Below, piece after piece: positions 21,095 to 31,422 of a stretch of DNA of 64,000 nt. This DNA comes from Tetramitus jugosus. Lineage: Eukaryota; Heterolobosea; Eutetramitea; Acrasida; Vahlkampfiidae. The DNA is taken from the NCBI GenBank assembly GCA_937625935.1, contig OW569375.1, positions 372,001 through 436,000 of the forward strand. The letters are read 5' to 3'. The position numbers and the translations under genes are program-made. The notes below the pieces were generated by a model, which ran no database searches, was not told the DNA's origin, and saw nothing but the letters and a program-made list of their open reading frames with translations. Each line of letters starts with the position of its first letter. Position 1 is the first letter of the stretch.

Positions 21095-22276
21095 TTATAA
21101 AAATTCATTGATCATGTCCATTGCGACTCTCCACAACTTTTCTTGTTGTTCAACGTCGTAGGACACTGGATTACTCAGGGCAGGCATGCAATAGGAAAAG
21201 TACTTGCCTGAAACTTCCTGCACCTCTGGACTCAGTGCCAAATACAGAGTATTGACAGCGCCTTGAGATGGTGTCAGAGAATAACTCTTCACTAACAAAT
21301 CTTGAAGGAAGGTGGCCCAACGTGCCAAATTCGTATTGATATTCGTTGAGATAATACCAGGGTGCAAAACATTGACTGTCACATTGTTGCTCATCTTCTT
21401 CTCCTTCAAATATCGATGCATCTTGTATGTGGACATGATCTGACAGACTTTGGATTGCGTGTAGCCAATGCATGGATCATACTCATGCATAGTCTTTGGA
21501 GATATATTCTTCCAATTGATCACGCCAGTCCAGTGAGCTGCAGAAGACACATTCAAAATACGTGAAGGTCCATTCTTGTGCAACACATCCAACAACAAGT
21601 GAGTCAACAAGAAATGAGCCAAAAAGTTGCTTCCAAACTGTGTCTCATAACCTTGCTTGGTTACTTCAAATGGAGGTATCATGACACCAGCATTGTTAAT
21701 CAACAGATTGACCCTGTATTGAGACCGAATGACCTCTGTAGCAAACGTCTTGACCGAGTTCAAATCACCTAGATCACACTGCATCACAACCAACTTTCCA
21801 ATCATGGAATGCAAAAGTGGTGAACAGGAAGCTTTGGCCTGAAATTCCTCTTCAAGCTTTTTCTTGGCTTCATTTGCTCTCTGCAAGGATCGACATGCCA
21901 TAATGACATGATAACCATTGAGTGCCAAAACTTTGACCGTTTCATATCCGATTCCAGAGTTGGCACCCGTTACGATCGCATACCTTTGCTCTTCTGCCTC
22001 ACCATCACTCTTGTCTTTTTTCGAGTTTTGTTGTTGTTGATGAAACTCGACCAATGTTTCATCTAGAATGAGCTCTAGGCTCTTGTGTGACTTGTCTAGT
22101 TTGAGTCCATGTGGAGGCGTATGAGATGACATCCATAGCTTTCTCTTCAATGTTCCAATTGGATCGAGATCACATATGAGAAGATAGAGACCAAATGTGG
22201 AAAATTTGAGGAATGAGATGAATGCAAATAATCTTGCAATCAAGGATAATTCTTCGACAACTTGTTGATTGGACAT
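21095..22276 (-). CDS. Short-chain dehydrogenase/reductase, retinol dehydrogenase-like, membrane-anchored
   Basis: 393 residues from the ATG at 22276, chosen because the 47 upstream codons are leader-like. A hydrophobic segment at residues about 12-35 (LIARLFAFISFLKFSTFGLYLL) suggests an N-terminal membrane anchor. The SDR landmarks follow: TGANSGIGYETVK (NAD(P) binding), CDLGD, LINNAGVMIPP, NVSSAAHW, and the catalytic YTQSK (Tyr-x3-Lys). The LNVSS and HPG blocks resemble the RDH11-14/WWOX branch. These enzymes interconvert alcohols and ketones on lipophilic substrates, probably at the ER. Substrate is unknown. The gene is divergent from the small membrane protein at 22510. Confidence 0.92.
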   Translation of the reverse strand: MSNQQVVEELSLIARLFAFISFLKFSTFGLYLLICDLDPIGTLKRKLWMSSHTPPHGLKLDKSHKSLELILDETLVEFHQQQQNSKKDKSDGEAEEQRYAIVTGANSGIGYETVKVLALNGYHVIMACRSLQRANEAKKKLEEEFQAKASCSPLLHSMIGKLVVMQCDLGDLNSVKTFATEVIRSQYRVNLLINNAGVMIPPFEVTKQGYETQFGSNFLAHFLLTHLLLDVLHKNGPSRILNVSSAAHWTGVINWKNISPKTMHEYDPCIGYTQSKVCQIMSTYKMHRYLKEKKMSNNVTVNVLHPGIISTNINTNLARWATFLQDLLVKSYSLTPSQGAVNTLYLALSPEVQEVSGKYFSYCMPALSNPVSYDVEQQEKLWRVAMDMINEFL

Positions 22277-22322
22277 GATGTCGTATTGTTTGTTGTTTGG
22301 TGTTTGTGTTGGGTGTGAAAAA

Positions 22323-22334
22323 GGCGCCAAAAAA
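22323..22334 (-). promoter_or_regulatory. E2F-like site (TTTTTTGGCGCC on minus strand)
   Basis: A TTTGGCGC match about 50 bases upstream of the SDR start, in the divergent promoter shared with the 22510 gene. Weak on its own. Confidence 0.25.
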
Positions 22335-22509
22335 GTGGTGCGGAAAATTTTCTTTCTATTTTGATGGTTGAGGATCTTCTCTCCTTTGAACTTCGGATCT
22401 CTTGATGGGCCAATCAAAATTCAAGAGAAGTTCAAAGGAGAGATGCCAAGGCTCTGATCGGACACTCACCATCTCCAACTGAACAAATAAAATCAATACA
22501 ACTCGTAAC

Positions 22510-23096
22510 ATGTCCCTCAAAACCTTACAAATTGTGATCGTTGTTCTGCAGATCTCCTTTGCAGTGAGCACATTTTTCAGTGCTGATGAGATAAGAGAGA
22601 GTACAATGTCTCATGAAATGGTCCAAAACTTTTACTTGAACTATATTCAGAGCACGAATCAATCAACCAATTACCCAGTGAGCAAAGAAAGACTCTGGTC
22701 AAGATACTCAACACTCATACCAACACTAGGTACTCTCCTCATGGAGATCGTTGTCGGTCTTCTATTGCACTTCTTGGACATAATGGTATGTCTATCTCAC
22801 GAATAAAAAATCTCCAAAGCAAATTCCTCTGTCACTTGAGATATTGTATTCCACTTGAAAAAAAACTGCCGTCATCGTAGTTGACTAGTCTATTAATACT
22901 TGTGTTTTAGCTAAAGTCGAACCAGCACAACGAAAAAAGAGTTCGTTCCAACAATTCTCGTGACCTGGTCAAAACAACGCCCATAGAGCTCTGGATTGAA
23001 TTAGCCTGCCTGAAGCCCAATTTTCCATCCTTGCATAACCACAAAATCTCTCCATTCCCTCCCTTGTACAATCATAACAATTCAATCCTATTTTAA
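22510..23096 (+). CDS. Small membrane protein, two exons
   Basis: Read as exons 22510-22785 and 22911-23096, with a 125-nt GTATGT...TTTTAG intron and phase-0 join, giving 153 residues. Without splicing the frame ends after 98 residues at 22806. The N terminus is hydrophobic (signal peptide or anchor, about residues 6-24). A second hydrophobic helix (about 75-92, LGTLLMEIVVGLLLHFLDI) ends right at the intron. Exon 2 encodes a polar, basic then Pro-rich tail with no stops over 62 codons. I do not recognise the family. The exon 2 stop lies only 19 bases before the next gene's ATG, so the two genes are packed very tightly, or the second exon is not real. Confidence 0.5.
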
Positions 23097-23115
23097 ACTA
23101 CATTCTTCCAAGTGC

Positions 23116-24690
23116 ATGACAGCCACACGATTACTCATAACATCATCATCACACCACATGACAGACACCAATTCCGAACGAACAGATGACTCTGCTGCGC
23201 TCGCACCAACCAACCACAGCGGCAAGACATCTGAACTTCGCAACAGAGCTACACCAATTGTACATCAAGACAATAGTGTTGAAGCTTCTTCAGGTGATGA
23301 TACCATTGTAAAAACAACTACCACTCTTCACCAGAGAAAAGTGACTGCCAATGTGGCTCAAATTGAAACATCTTCATTGAACAACAATAAGGTGACTACA
23401 ACGACCTTGACCACAGAATCGATCACAACGACATCTACCCAGAGAATAGAGTCACCGATGAGCATGAGAGTATCTCACTTTCCGCATGAACCAATGAGTA
23501 GACCTTCGATATTCACTCTTCCAGAACATCAAGGCTTCCTCAACTTGGCTGCTGTTCTCATGATTGGTTGGTGTGTCATCCAGATGCATCACACGCATTC
23601 CATGATTGGACAATTGCTTGATTTCGAGCTGCTCAGGCAATTAATGAGAGATTTTCCCATGCTCATGTTGTTGTGGGTCGGTGTCCTCTCATTTGAATGC
23701 ACGACTGCTGTCTTGTTTGAATATGCGTACACTCGGTTCAGTGTATTGAGGTCTGGCGGCGTTTTGGATAAGCTGACGATCCTGTGCTATGTAGCCAATG
23801 TAGCTACCATGTTTTCTCTTCCAGTGTATGTTGCACTCAACAGGGACATGAGTCCATTGTTGAGAGGAGCTTTGGCCATTCAAATCTGTGTCGCCGTGTT
23901 CAAATATCACAGCTATTTCATGACCAATCGATACTTGAGACAAGTGAATGAATCGAGAAAGAAGACTATTGTCAAACGATCTTTGATTTCACTCATTGGT
24001 GACTATGTTGACTTCATAACGATGCCTACGTTGGTCTATGAGAAGAACTTTCCTCGAAAAGACAAAATCGAATGGCGTTATGTGATCAAGGAGTCTACAG
24101 GTGCACTTATCTGCTTCTTGTGTCTCTATCTGATTATGCAAAATCATTTTGTAGTGTACCTGGACCGTTTAAACGAGATGCCATTCTACGGTCACTTGTA
24201 CATGTTGGGAGTGCCATCACTGTTCATGTGGCTCGTTGGATTCTATGGGGTGTTTCACTGCGTGTTGAATGTGATTGCTGAAGTGTCCAGGTTCCAAGAT
24301 CGAGAGTTCTACTTGGCATGGTGGGACTCAACATCCATGTCTCAATTCTGGAGATTGTGGAACCGAGCAGTGTACAAGTTCATGTGCAGACACATTTACG
24401 TAGAGAGTATGAGAACTGTTCCCTTCTTCAATCGAGTTTGGGCCGCAGTTTCCACCTTTGTCGTCACTGCCATCTTCCACGAGTATGTGTTGGCAGTGGC
24501 ATTCGGTCTCATCAGACCCTACTTTTTCACCATGATCTGTGTTCAGATCCCTTACGTCTTCTTGACTGACAAGTTCCTAAAGGGAACGCGAACGGGAAAC
24601 ATTGCCATGTGGGTTGGATTTGTAGTTGGTTTCCCACTCCTTCAGCTGTCTTATTCATATTCCTATTTGGCTAAAAGCTCAAAGCAATAA
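23116..24690 (+). CDS. MBOAT acyltransferase, DGAT1/sterol O-acyltransferase type
   Basis: Single exon, 524 residues. Residues 1-120 are a polar Ser/Thr tail, typical of the cytosolic N terminus of this family; a Met at residue 16 is an alternative start. The rest holds about eight hydrophobic segments. Family motifs: FYLAWWDSTSMSQFWRLWNRAVYKF, the local form of the FYxDWWN acyl-CoA block, and the active-site histidine in FVVTAIFHEYVLAVAFG. HEY rather than HEF is within family variation. The first D of FYxDWWN is Ala here, a departure worth noting. The enzyme would esterify diacylglycerol or sterols with acyl-CoA in the ER for lipid droplets. DGAT1 and SOAT cannot be separated with confidence by eye. 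Confidence 0.9.
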   Translation: MTATRLLITSSSHHMTDTNSERTDDSAALAPTNHSGKTSELRNRATPIVHQDNSVEASSGDDTIVKTTTTLHQRKVTANVAQIETSSLNNNKVTTTTLTTESITTTSTQRIESPMSMRVSHFPHEPMSRPSIFTLPEHQGFLNLAAVLMIGWCVIQMHHTHSMIGQLLDFELLRQLMRDFPMLMLLWVGVLSFECTTAVLFEYAYTRFSVLRSGGVLDKLTILCYVANVATMFSLPVYVALNRDMSPLLRGALAIQICVAVFKYHSYFMTNRYLRQVNESRKKTIVKRSLISLIGDYVDFITMPTLVYEKNFPRKDKIEWRYVIKESTGALICFLCLYLIMQNHFVVYLDRLNEMPFYGHLYMLGVPSLFMWLVGFYGVFHCVLNVIAEVSRFQDREFYLAWWDSTSMSQFWRLWNRAVYKFMCRHIYVESMRTVPFFNRVWAAVSTFVVTAIFHEYVLAVAFGLIRPYFFTMICVQIPYVFLTDKFLKGTRTGNIAMWVGFVVGFPLLQLSYSYSYLAKSSKQ

Positions 24691-24792
24691 ATAGGAATAG
24701 ACTTTCCGTTTTTTGATATGAAATCTCGAAGAGTCAACTCTATTTTCGGTGTTGATCCCCAGATGTACATGATGGACATGTGAATCAGCTCA

Positions 24793-27667
24793 ATGCACAT
24801 CAGTGTTCTGCGAGCGATATTAGTACCAAAAAAACAAACGATCGACCAAGGAAAGAAGAAGAACTTGTTGTTGGTTGATGAAAAAATCGCGATTCCACGC
24901 TCACAAGCTCAAACAGCAATGACAGAAACACTAGGCGCTCCTCCACCCTTATCCTTGGAGGCACCTACGACACCCTCTGTGGATTATGACGACGAAGAAA
25001 TTCAATCAGAGAGTGAAGACATGCAAGAACCCATACTACAGAGACACCGTAACAGCACTCGAGCACAAGAACAGCCACAACAGAGACGGAAGAAGAACAA
25101 TCTGAGAATGAAGAGACGAAAGAGAGGATGGTACTCTTCAGTTGTAGAAGAAAGCTCATCGGATGAGGAGGACAACGAAATGGATGAAGACTATGAGAGA
25201 GCTACGGGATTTATAGACACTGGGTATGTGGTATCTGTTTGAGAGCTTTCATTTTGATTCGTCAGTACCTTGCTAACGAATCGTATCATTTTGCGCATCT
25301 CTATTATTATGTATGTGAATTATTTTACAACACAGATTTCGATATTTTTTGGCGGGTTGTATCGCTGTAATCCTCCTGGTGATTGTGATCTATGCAGTTG
25401 TAGTGTTCCTATGGAATAGTGTGCCCAATTCCTACATTGGAAACCCATTCTTATTGTTTGTGGAGGCATCATCCGATGCTCTCATTGCCTTTGCTTATTT
25501 TATCATTCCCTTCTTGCTCATATTTCTGGTGAGGAATCGGAAGGATTTGCCCTTCAATTGGATCTTTTTAATGTTTGGTGGCTTTATATTGTCCTGTGGT
25601 ATGACTCATTTTGTAAATACATTTGGGCCTTGGGTTCATCCACAGACACGGATCGTCATTCATGAGCGAAGCCTTTGGTTCACTGTTCTGTCGGCCTGTG
25701 TCAAAACCTTTACGGCCATTATCTCATTGATTACAGCGGTCGCATCATTTGGTTTGATGCCACTGGCTCTCAAGCTCCCCAGTCCAACTCGGTTACAAAA
25801 GGAGGTTGATACTCGGAAACAGGCAGAGCACGACCTTCAGAACCAGTATGAACGATCTCTGTTGATCTCGAGTATCACCAACAAGATTCGTAACTCGTTT
25901 CACACGCAAGACATTTTCCAAATTGCAGCGACGCAAATTGGTAGTGTAATGAGAGCTTCTCGATGCACCATTCATCGTTACAAGAGGAGTGCGTCAATGG
26001 AGAGAGCTCAGATTCCGTGCGAAGCAGAATACCTTCATCCAAACTTTCCCAGCAAGAGTTTCTTGGATGTTGATTTACCGATTACAGGGTTCATGACACA
26101 AGTGCTAGCCAATGATGATGTTCTTGTCGTACGAGTGAGCGAACTGCTCCGCTCTGATGATGATGAAGATCGGTTGGTTGGTACGATTCTATCTCGTTAT
26201 GAGGTCAGATCCATCATGTGCGTTCGGACATCATATCAAGGCTCTCCTAATGGCATAGTCATGCTCCACCAATGCCAGGGCAATCGAACCAAGTGGACAA
26301 CAGAGGATATGCGATTCCTGAAGGATCTAGCCGCTCAATTGGGAATTGCTCTCCAGCAGACATATCTATTGGAGAGGGAAAGGCAGAGATATGAACTAGA
26401 GATACAGAATGTGAAGCTGGAGAAGGCCAAAGAGACAGCAGAAAGAGAGAATAGGGCGAAAAGCGAATTTTTGTTAATGATGAGTCATGAAGTGAGAACT
26501 CCTTGCAATGCAATTATCGGTATGAACACTCTTTTACAAAAGTCTGAGTTGAACAATGAGCAATTTGAGATTACGCGTATTATCGAAGACAGTGGCAACC
26601 TACTTGTAGAAATTATTAATTCTTTCCTCGATTTCAGCAAGCTCGAGTCTGGCAAGCTGGAACTCCAAATGCAGCCCTTCCATCTTAGTCATGCACTAAA
26701 AGGTTGCATTGACATGTTTGTGATGAATGCTAAGAAGGAGAGGAATATTACAGTTCAGTTGAACCCAAACCACGATACACCCAAATATATCATTGGAGAC
26801 AAGTTTCGATTTCAGCAAATCTTAATCAACCTGATCAGCAACGGAGTTAAGTTTACCGAGTCTGGAGGAGAAGTGACAGTCAATACCGAGGTGGTGAGCC
26901 AAGAATCAGATCAGATTATTATTCAATTTTCGGTGACAGACACTGGCATTGGAATACCAGAAAACCAAATTCAGTATCTTTTCCAACCATTCAGTCAAGT
27001 TCACTCATCTGGTATGACTCGGAGATGCGGTGGTAGTGGTTTGGGCCTAAGTATCTGTAAGAAGTTGTGTGAGCTCATGAGCGGGCGCATTTGGGTGACA
27101 ACAAAGTCAGGAAAGGGTAGTACCTTTTATTTCATTCTTCCCTTTGGGGTGTGTGCCCCTTCTCCAGACTCTAATGATCCATCCGAGGACGGTGAGATCA
27201 CGGGTGTATCAAATTCTGAAACAGAGACCAATGAACCCACATTAGGAATAGAACCAAATTTCGACGCGAAAATATTAATTGCCGAAGACAATATCATCAA
27301 CAAAAAGGTGGTCGTATCTCTGTTGAATAAGGTTGGGTATCGACGAGTCGATGTGGTCAGTGATGGAAAGATGGCTGTCGAGGCGGTGCAACGAGAAAAT
27401 ATTGACAAGAAAGGAACTCAAGAGTATGAGCCTTATTCTTGCATCTTGATGGACTTGATGATGCCAGAGTTAGATGGAATAGAAGCTACAAAGATCATTC
27501 GAGGAATGCTGGCAGATTCCAACGAAAAGCATTTGAACATCATTGCTCTCACTGCAAACATTCAAACTGATATTCAATGTCAATGCAAAGAAGCAGGCTT
27601 TGACGAATTCTTGTCTAAGCCATTCAAGTTGGATCAATTGGAAGCAGTAATGAAAATATACAATTAA
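24793..27667 (+). CDS. Hybrid histidine kinase with ETR1-type ethylene-binding membrane domain, GAF, HisKA, HATPase and receiver
   Basis: Exons 24793-25223 and 25336-27667 (112-nt GTATGT...CAG intron, phase 2) give 920 residues; the ATG at 24919 is an alternative start (878 residues). Residues 1-143 are polar and acidic/basic. Residues about 148-300 carry transmembrane helices. Numbered from the first ATG, they contain Asp191, Tyr198, Ile201, Pro202, Cys231 and His235. These have exactly the spacing of ETR1 Asp25, Tyr32, Ile35, Pro36, Cys65 and His69, the residues that bind copper and ethylene. A GAF domain (about 320-480) follows. Then come HisKA with phospho-acceptor His528 (MSHEVRTP), HATPase boxes (NLISNGVKFT, DTGIGIP, GGSGLGLS), and a receiver with Asp850 (LMDLMMP), ALTAN and SKPF. 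All catalytic residues are intact. Predicted role: membrane sensor feeding a phosphorelay. Confidence 0.92.
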
Positions 27668-27686
27668 TTATTAGCTCAGCTGTGGT

Positions 27687-28376
27687 TTATCGATTGTCTA
27701 TAATTGTATCGTGTCTCTTCCTCTTCTTCAATTCATCATCCTTCAGAACATCAATCAATTGAGGACCTCGTGCTAGCAAAGGACAGTTCGAATCAAAAGG
27801 TTCAAAGTTGTAGTACATGATACACTCGTAATGGTAGTCAATATCCTTCAAGTTGAGTACTCCTCCTCCTTCCATCTCATTCACTTCATCAATTTCTTTA
27901 ATGATTGCATTCTCTTCCATTGTTATTTCTCCCTGCTCCAAGTACTTTAATCTTTTCTTTACGCTGTAAGGACTGTTCTCATCAAAATGATAAACATCCT
28001 TTAATGTTTTTGTCAGATCCGAAATCTTAGTCTCTGGTAGCATCATGTCCTTCCACAATTGTAGATCGTGTATCGTTCCTTCATGTCTCTCTAAGATCTT
28101 CTGTTCAATTACGACAAGCGGAGTACTGTCCAGAACTCTTAATGAGAAACTTAAATGTTGCCACATGATCAATCGCAAGTGAAGTTTCACATAGCGGTCT
28201 TCAATTACCTCAAACTCCTCTTCAGACGGTGGCGTATATCTCGATGCATACTCTGTCAATAGTCGATCAATAACCTTGCGTGAAGATCCTCCAGCTTGCT
28301 GACCCCCCTTCTTTTTAACCATTTGTGTTGTGTCCTCGCGGCCTTTGATGGCGAACTTTGTTGGAGAACGCTCCAT
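27687..28376 (-). CDS. Hypothetical protein, possibly ubiquitin-like fold
   Basis: Single exon, 229 residues. It starts with a basic, Gly/Gln-rich stretch (MVKKKGGQQAGG after the first 19 residues; Met20 is an alternative start). The middle has alternating strands and helices (LSFSLRVLDSTPLVVIEQKI, then ILERHEGTIHDLQLW and LTKTLKDV). This is reminiscent of a ubiquitin-like fold, but I cannot assign a family. A conserved-looking block near the end (YHYECIMYYNFEPFDSNCPLL) precedes a charged tail. No catalytic motif is seen. The gene converges with the histidine kinase (20 bases between stops) and is transcribed in the same direction as its upstream neighbour, 48 bases away. Confidence 0.7.
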   Translation of the reverse strand: MERSPTKFAIKGREDTTQMVKKKGGQQAGGSSRKVIDRLLTEYASRYTPPSEEEFEVIEDRYVKLHLRLIMWQHLSFSLRVLDSTPLVVIEQKILERHEGTIHDLQLWKDMMLPETKISDLTKTLKDVYHFDENSPYSVKKRLKYLEQGEITMEENAIIKEIDEVNEMEGGGVLNLKDIDYHYECIMYYNFEPFDSNCPLLARGPQLIDVLKDDELKKRKRHDTIIDNR

Positions 28377-28424
28377 CTACGGTCGGTGAGAAAAATTGTC
28401 CGCTTTATTCATCAGCAAGTGAAA

Positions 28425-30252
28425 TCAGTCATACACTTCAAAGTTGTCATCAAAATCTTCAAACTCCTCATTGATATCCAAATCCTCGAAAGCGTGATCC
28501 TTTTTCTCAGTTGTCTCCTTGTTTGTTTGGATCTCATGCGGCTTTGCTACTCTTGAAGCCATTTCAATGGCTCCTTCTTTTTGTGACTTCTCTTGTAATG
28601 AGACTGTTGGTTGCTGAGCTTTTTCAACACCATTGACTTTGAGTTCTGGATAATTCTTGTTGTCTTTAGATTGACTGAGTCTATGTACAGGCGATGAAGG
28701 CATGCTAGAATAGAGGTCTGCAACTTTGGACGGCGGTAAAGTTTCTTCACCTGGATCAGTGTTACTGACGCCAGGGGTCTTCGCTTCTTCTTTCGCCTTG
28801 GATTGTTGACCGTCGACATGTATATCAATAGTTTCATTCCCCTGCACTGCGTTCATCGGACATAATTCAGTCTCTTTCATTCTAGAGTCAGTCCCGCATG
28901 CTGAGGATTGATTCCTGAATTCATCAGTGTCTGCCAAACTTTTAGAATATATTTCGATAGGGATGCCATCTTTACAATCTGGTAGAATATTCCTTGTGTC
29001 CAGGACTGGGACGAACAGATGTTTTCTCCTTTTCTGTTGACAGTCCATGTGCAGAACCATTTGAATATCTTCCTCGTTTCGTATTATGGTCTCAGCTTTC
29101 TGTAACCTCTTGAATATCTTTCTATTAATCGTAGGATCATTCATTTTGGAAGGCGATTTGGGCGCGAGAATATCTATGAGCGGAGAGAACCTCCTTTCAA
29201 TTTGATCGAATGGAGAATCGTCTCGTATATCTAACACTGCAAATCTACTGAATAAATAACCACTTCTTTCAAAGGATGTAAACAAGCTGTTTGCCAATGT
29301 GGAGCGATCAAAATATTCACAGTCTCTTCTCATCTTCACTATGTAGTTTCCATGGGAATAGCAAGAAAATGCAAAGGGTCGGGTTAGATTCTGTCTCCAT
29401 CTCATAATATTCTCTACCACCTCTAAGCTTGCGACCTGAAGTTGTGAAAGAAGTTTTGTCGTACTCTTTTGAATTGTTTTCATTTCTTCCGAATCGACAA
29501 TGAGCGAATATGCGTTCATTTGATCCAGTAGCAAGTCCCATATCCTTTCTCTCGTATCAATACTCCTCAACACCACAATGGTTCTGCTCTTGTGCAACAT
29601 TAACATATCAATTATTACAGCCAAATATTCTGGTTTAGGTTCTTCGCTATAGGCAAATATTCTCAGGTAGTAATGTTGATCAATCTTTGGTAACTTTAAC
29701 AACGTGGCGAGTTGTTTAAATCTAATCATTGAACACATGATCATTTTCAGTCTTCCGTAAAAATCACAACAAAAACATAACAAACAGTTCTTCTGGCACT
29801 TACTTTGTCTCAAGTTGGCTCATTTCGCTCCTACTCGATAGCAACGGAGCATTAAGTAACGAATTCGTTGTTCCATATTGATTTTGAGTCAAAGAACGTT
29901 TTGGCTTGAACACACTCTTTTGTTTCGAAGCAACTTGACTCCTCATCAGATTTTCATGATAGTTTTGGTCCCAGGACAATGGAGAGTGACTCAGTTCGTC
30001 AGTCTTTATGAGACGAGATCGCTGTTGGTTTCCTAGAGTTGGCTCACCCGATAAGGTTAATTCAATGGTTAGTGCCTTGCTATTGGTGTTATTGTGACCG
30101 AACTTTTGTTTGGAAGGAGATTGGTTTCTGGACAATCCTGAGCTCGCAGATTTTACTCTCCTGGGTTGAGTCATTTGTACAATGGGTTTTGGTTCGGTCG
30201 TCCTGTAATGGTAGTCATGTGCTATCGTATGGTTTGAAGCCTGAGAGCGCAT
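28425..30252 (-). CDS. Hypothetical protein, two exons
   Basis: Exon 1 is 30252-29804 and exon 2 is 29751-28425, joined over a 52-nt intron (GTAAGT...AG on the minus strand, phase 2), giving 591 residues. Without the join each half looks like a separate short gene. Residues 1-150 are polar and basic (Ser/Gln/Asn). Residues about 150-330 are ordered and helical (KQLATLLKLPKIDQHYYLRI, VVENIMRWRQNLTRPFAFSC, SGYLFSRFAVLDIRDDSP). The C-terminal 200 residues are acidic and disordered, ending in EFEDFDDNFEVYD. No family is recognised. The ordered block with WRQNL suggests a structural or scaffold role; a ciliary function is possible but unsupported. Confidence 0.7.
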
Positions 30253-30360
30253 TAGAGGTAAGTAACTCTATTTTCCAAAGCAACGGATGCTTGAGCTTTT
30301 CACTGAACACGGGAACTCTAATTTCACCTGAAACGGCGCGAGTTCTCCGTAAATGAAAAG

Positions 30361-30373
30361 TTCCCGCCAAAAA
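30361..30373 (-). promoter_or_regulatory. E2F-like site in a divergent promoter
   Basis: TTCCCGCCAAAAA reads TTTTTGGCGGGAA on the minus strand, close to the classic E2F site TTTGGCGGGAA. It sits between the divergent starts at 30252 (minus) and 30550 (plus). Confidence 0.35.
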
Positions 30374-30549
30374 TCAATCATCAGCTTTGGATCAATCAAT
30401 GGCCTGGTCCTCAACTCCAATGAGATCAGCTCATGACTTGAACAGTCGGTCGTGATCTTGCCTTCATAAAAACGGTGAGTTTGCTTGGAACTTTCTTCTT
30501 CAATGAATTTGTTGAAGTATTTTTTGTTGTGAAAAAAAACACAAAAACA

Positions 30550-31422
30550 ATGCAAGTGAATGAAAAGCTCATTGACACACTGGTCATGCCCGGTGACGTG
30601 ATCACACTGTCCACCAAGAGTAGCTCTCAAGAACAAGGACGAAAACCAATACGGATCGGTCAAGGTATCGCTGCCAACGGACCTCAGCTTGTTTCGCAGA
30701 AATTCGGAGTTTTACGTTATTTATCCGCTCAGAACAAGTACTTTGTGGAGAGCGCGCAACAGACTGTGTACAATCAATTAGCACAGGATGACATGGTCAT
30801 TGGTGTCATCAAGGAGAGAGCTGGAGAGAACTACAAGGTTGAGATCAATGCACCTCACACTGCCACTCTGAATTTGACTTCGTTCGATGGTGCGACCAAG
30901 AGAAACAGACCAGATTTGAAACCGGGAAGTCTTGTCTATGCACGAGTCTCGACAGTCAACAGAGATTTAGATCCAGAGATTACGTGTGTCTCTTCGAATG
31001 CAGCCATGAGAAAGGATTGGGTGACTGGACTGAGCACGTTTGGAGAACTAAAGGACGGTTACATGATTCAAGTTGGTTGCGACGTGTGCAGAAGTTTGTT
31101 GCAACCGGACAATGAACTGTTGAAACAACTGGGAGAGAGAGTGCCATTTGAGATTGCTGTGGGGTTGAACGGTAGAGTCTGGGTTTGTGCCATGGATCAA
31201 CCAGCGCCATCGTCACTCATGCCATCTACAACACCATCCACAATTGATGCGTCACGTGCTGTAGATGCCCATGTCAAGGACACCATTCTGATTGCCAATG
31301 CCATTCAAAACATTCAATACCTGAGCAATGCACAACAAATTAAGCAATTGTTAGACAGATTATTCAGTGCACCACAGACACCAGCAAAGAGCGCTGTTGC
31401 TGGACGCAAGAAGAAAAAGTAA
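30550..31422 (+). CDS. EXOSC3: Exosome complex exonuclease cap subunit Rrp40 (EXOSC3)
   Basis: 290 residues from the ATG at 30550; the open frame extends 25 codons upstream through a leader-like stretch. The order N-terminal domain, S1, KH is recognisable. VMPGDVIT opens the N-terminal domain. VIGVIKERAGENYKVEINAP is the start of the S1 domain. VYARVSTVNRDLDPEITCVS is its end. The KH domain carries the Rrp40-type GxNG signature as VGLNGRVWV. A Lys-rich tail (GRKKKK) ends the protein. Rrp40 caps the RNA exosome barrel and guides RNA to the catalytic subunits in nucleus and cytosol. Length is close to human EXOSC3 (275). Confidence 0.9.
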   Translation: MQVNEKLIDTLVMPGDVITLSTKSSSQEQGRKPIRIGQGIAANGPQLVSQKFGVLRYLSAQNKYFVESAQQTVYNQLAQDDMVIGVIKERAGENYKVEINAPHTATLNLTSFDGATKRNRPDLKPGSLVYARVSTVNRDLDPEITCVSSNAAMRKDWVTGLSTFGELKDGYMIQVGCDVCRSLLQPDNELLKQLGERVPFEIAVGLNGRVWVCAMDQPAPSSLMPSTTPSTIDASRAVDAHVKDTILIANAIQNIQYLSNAQQIKQLLDRLFSAPQTPAKSAVAGRKKKK

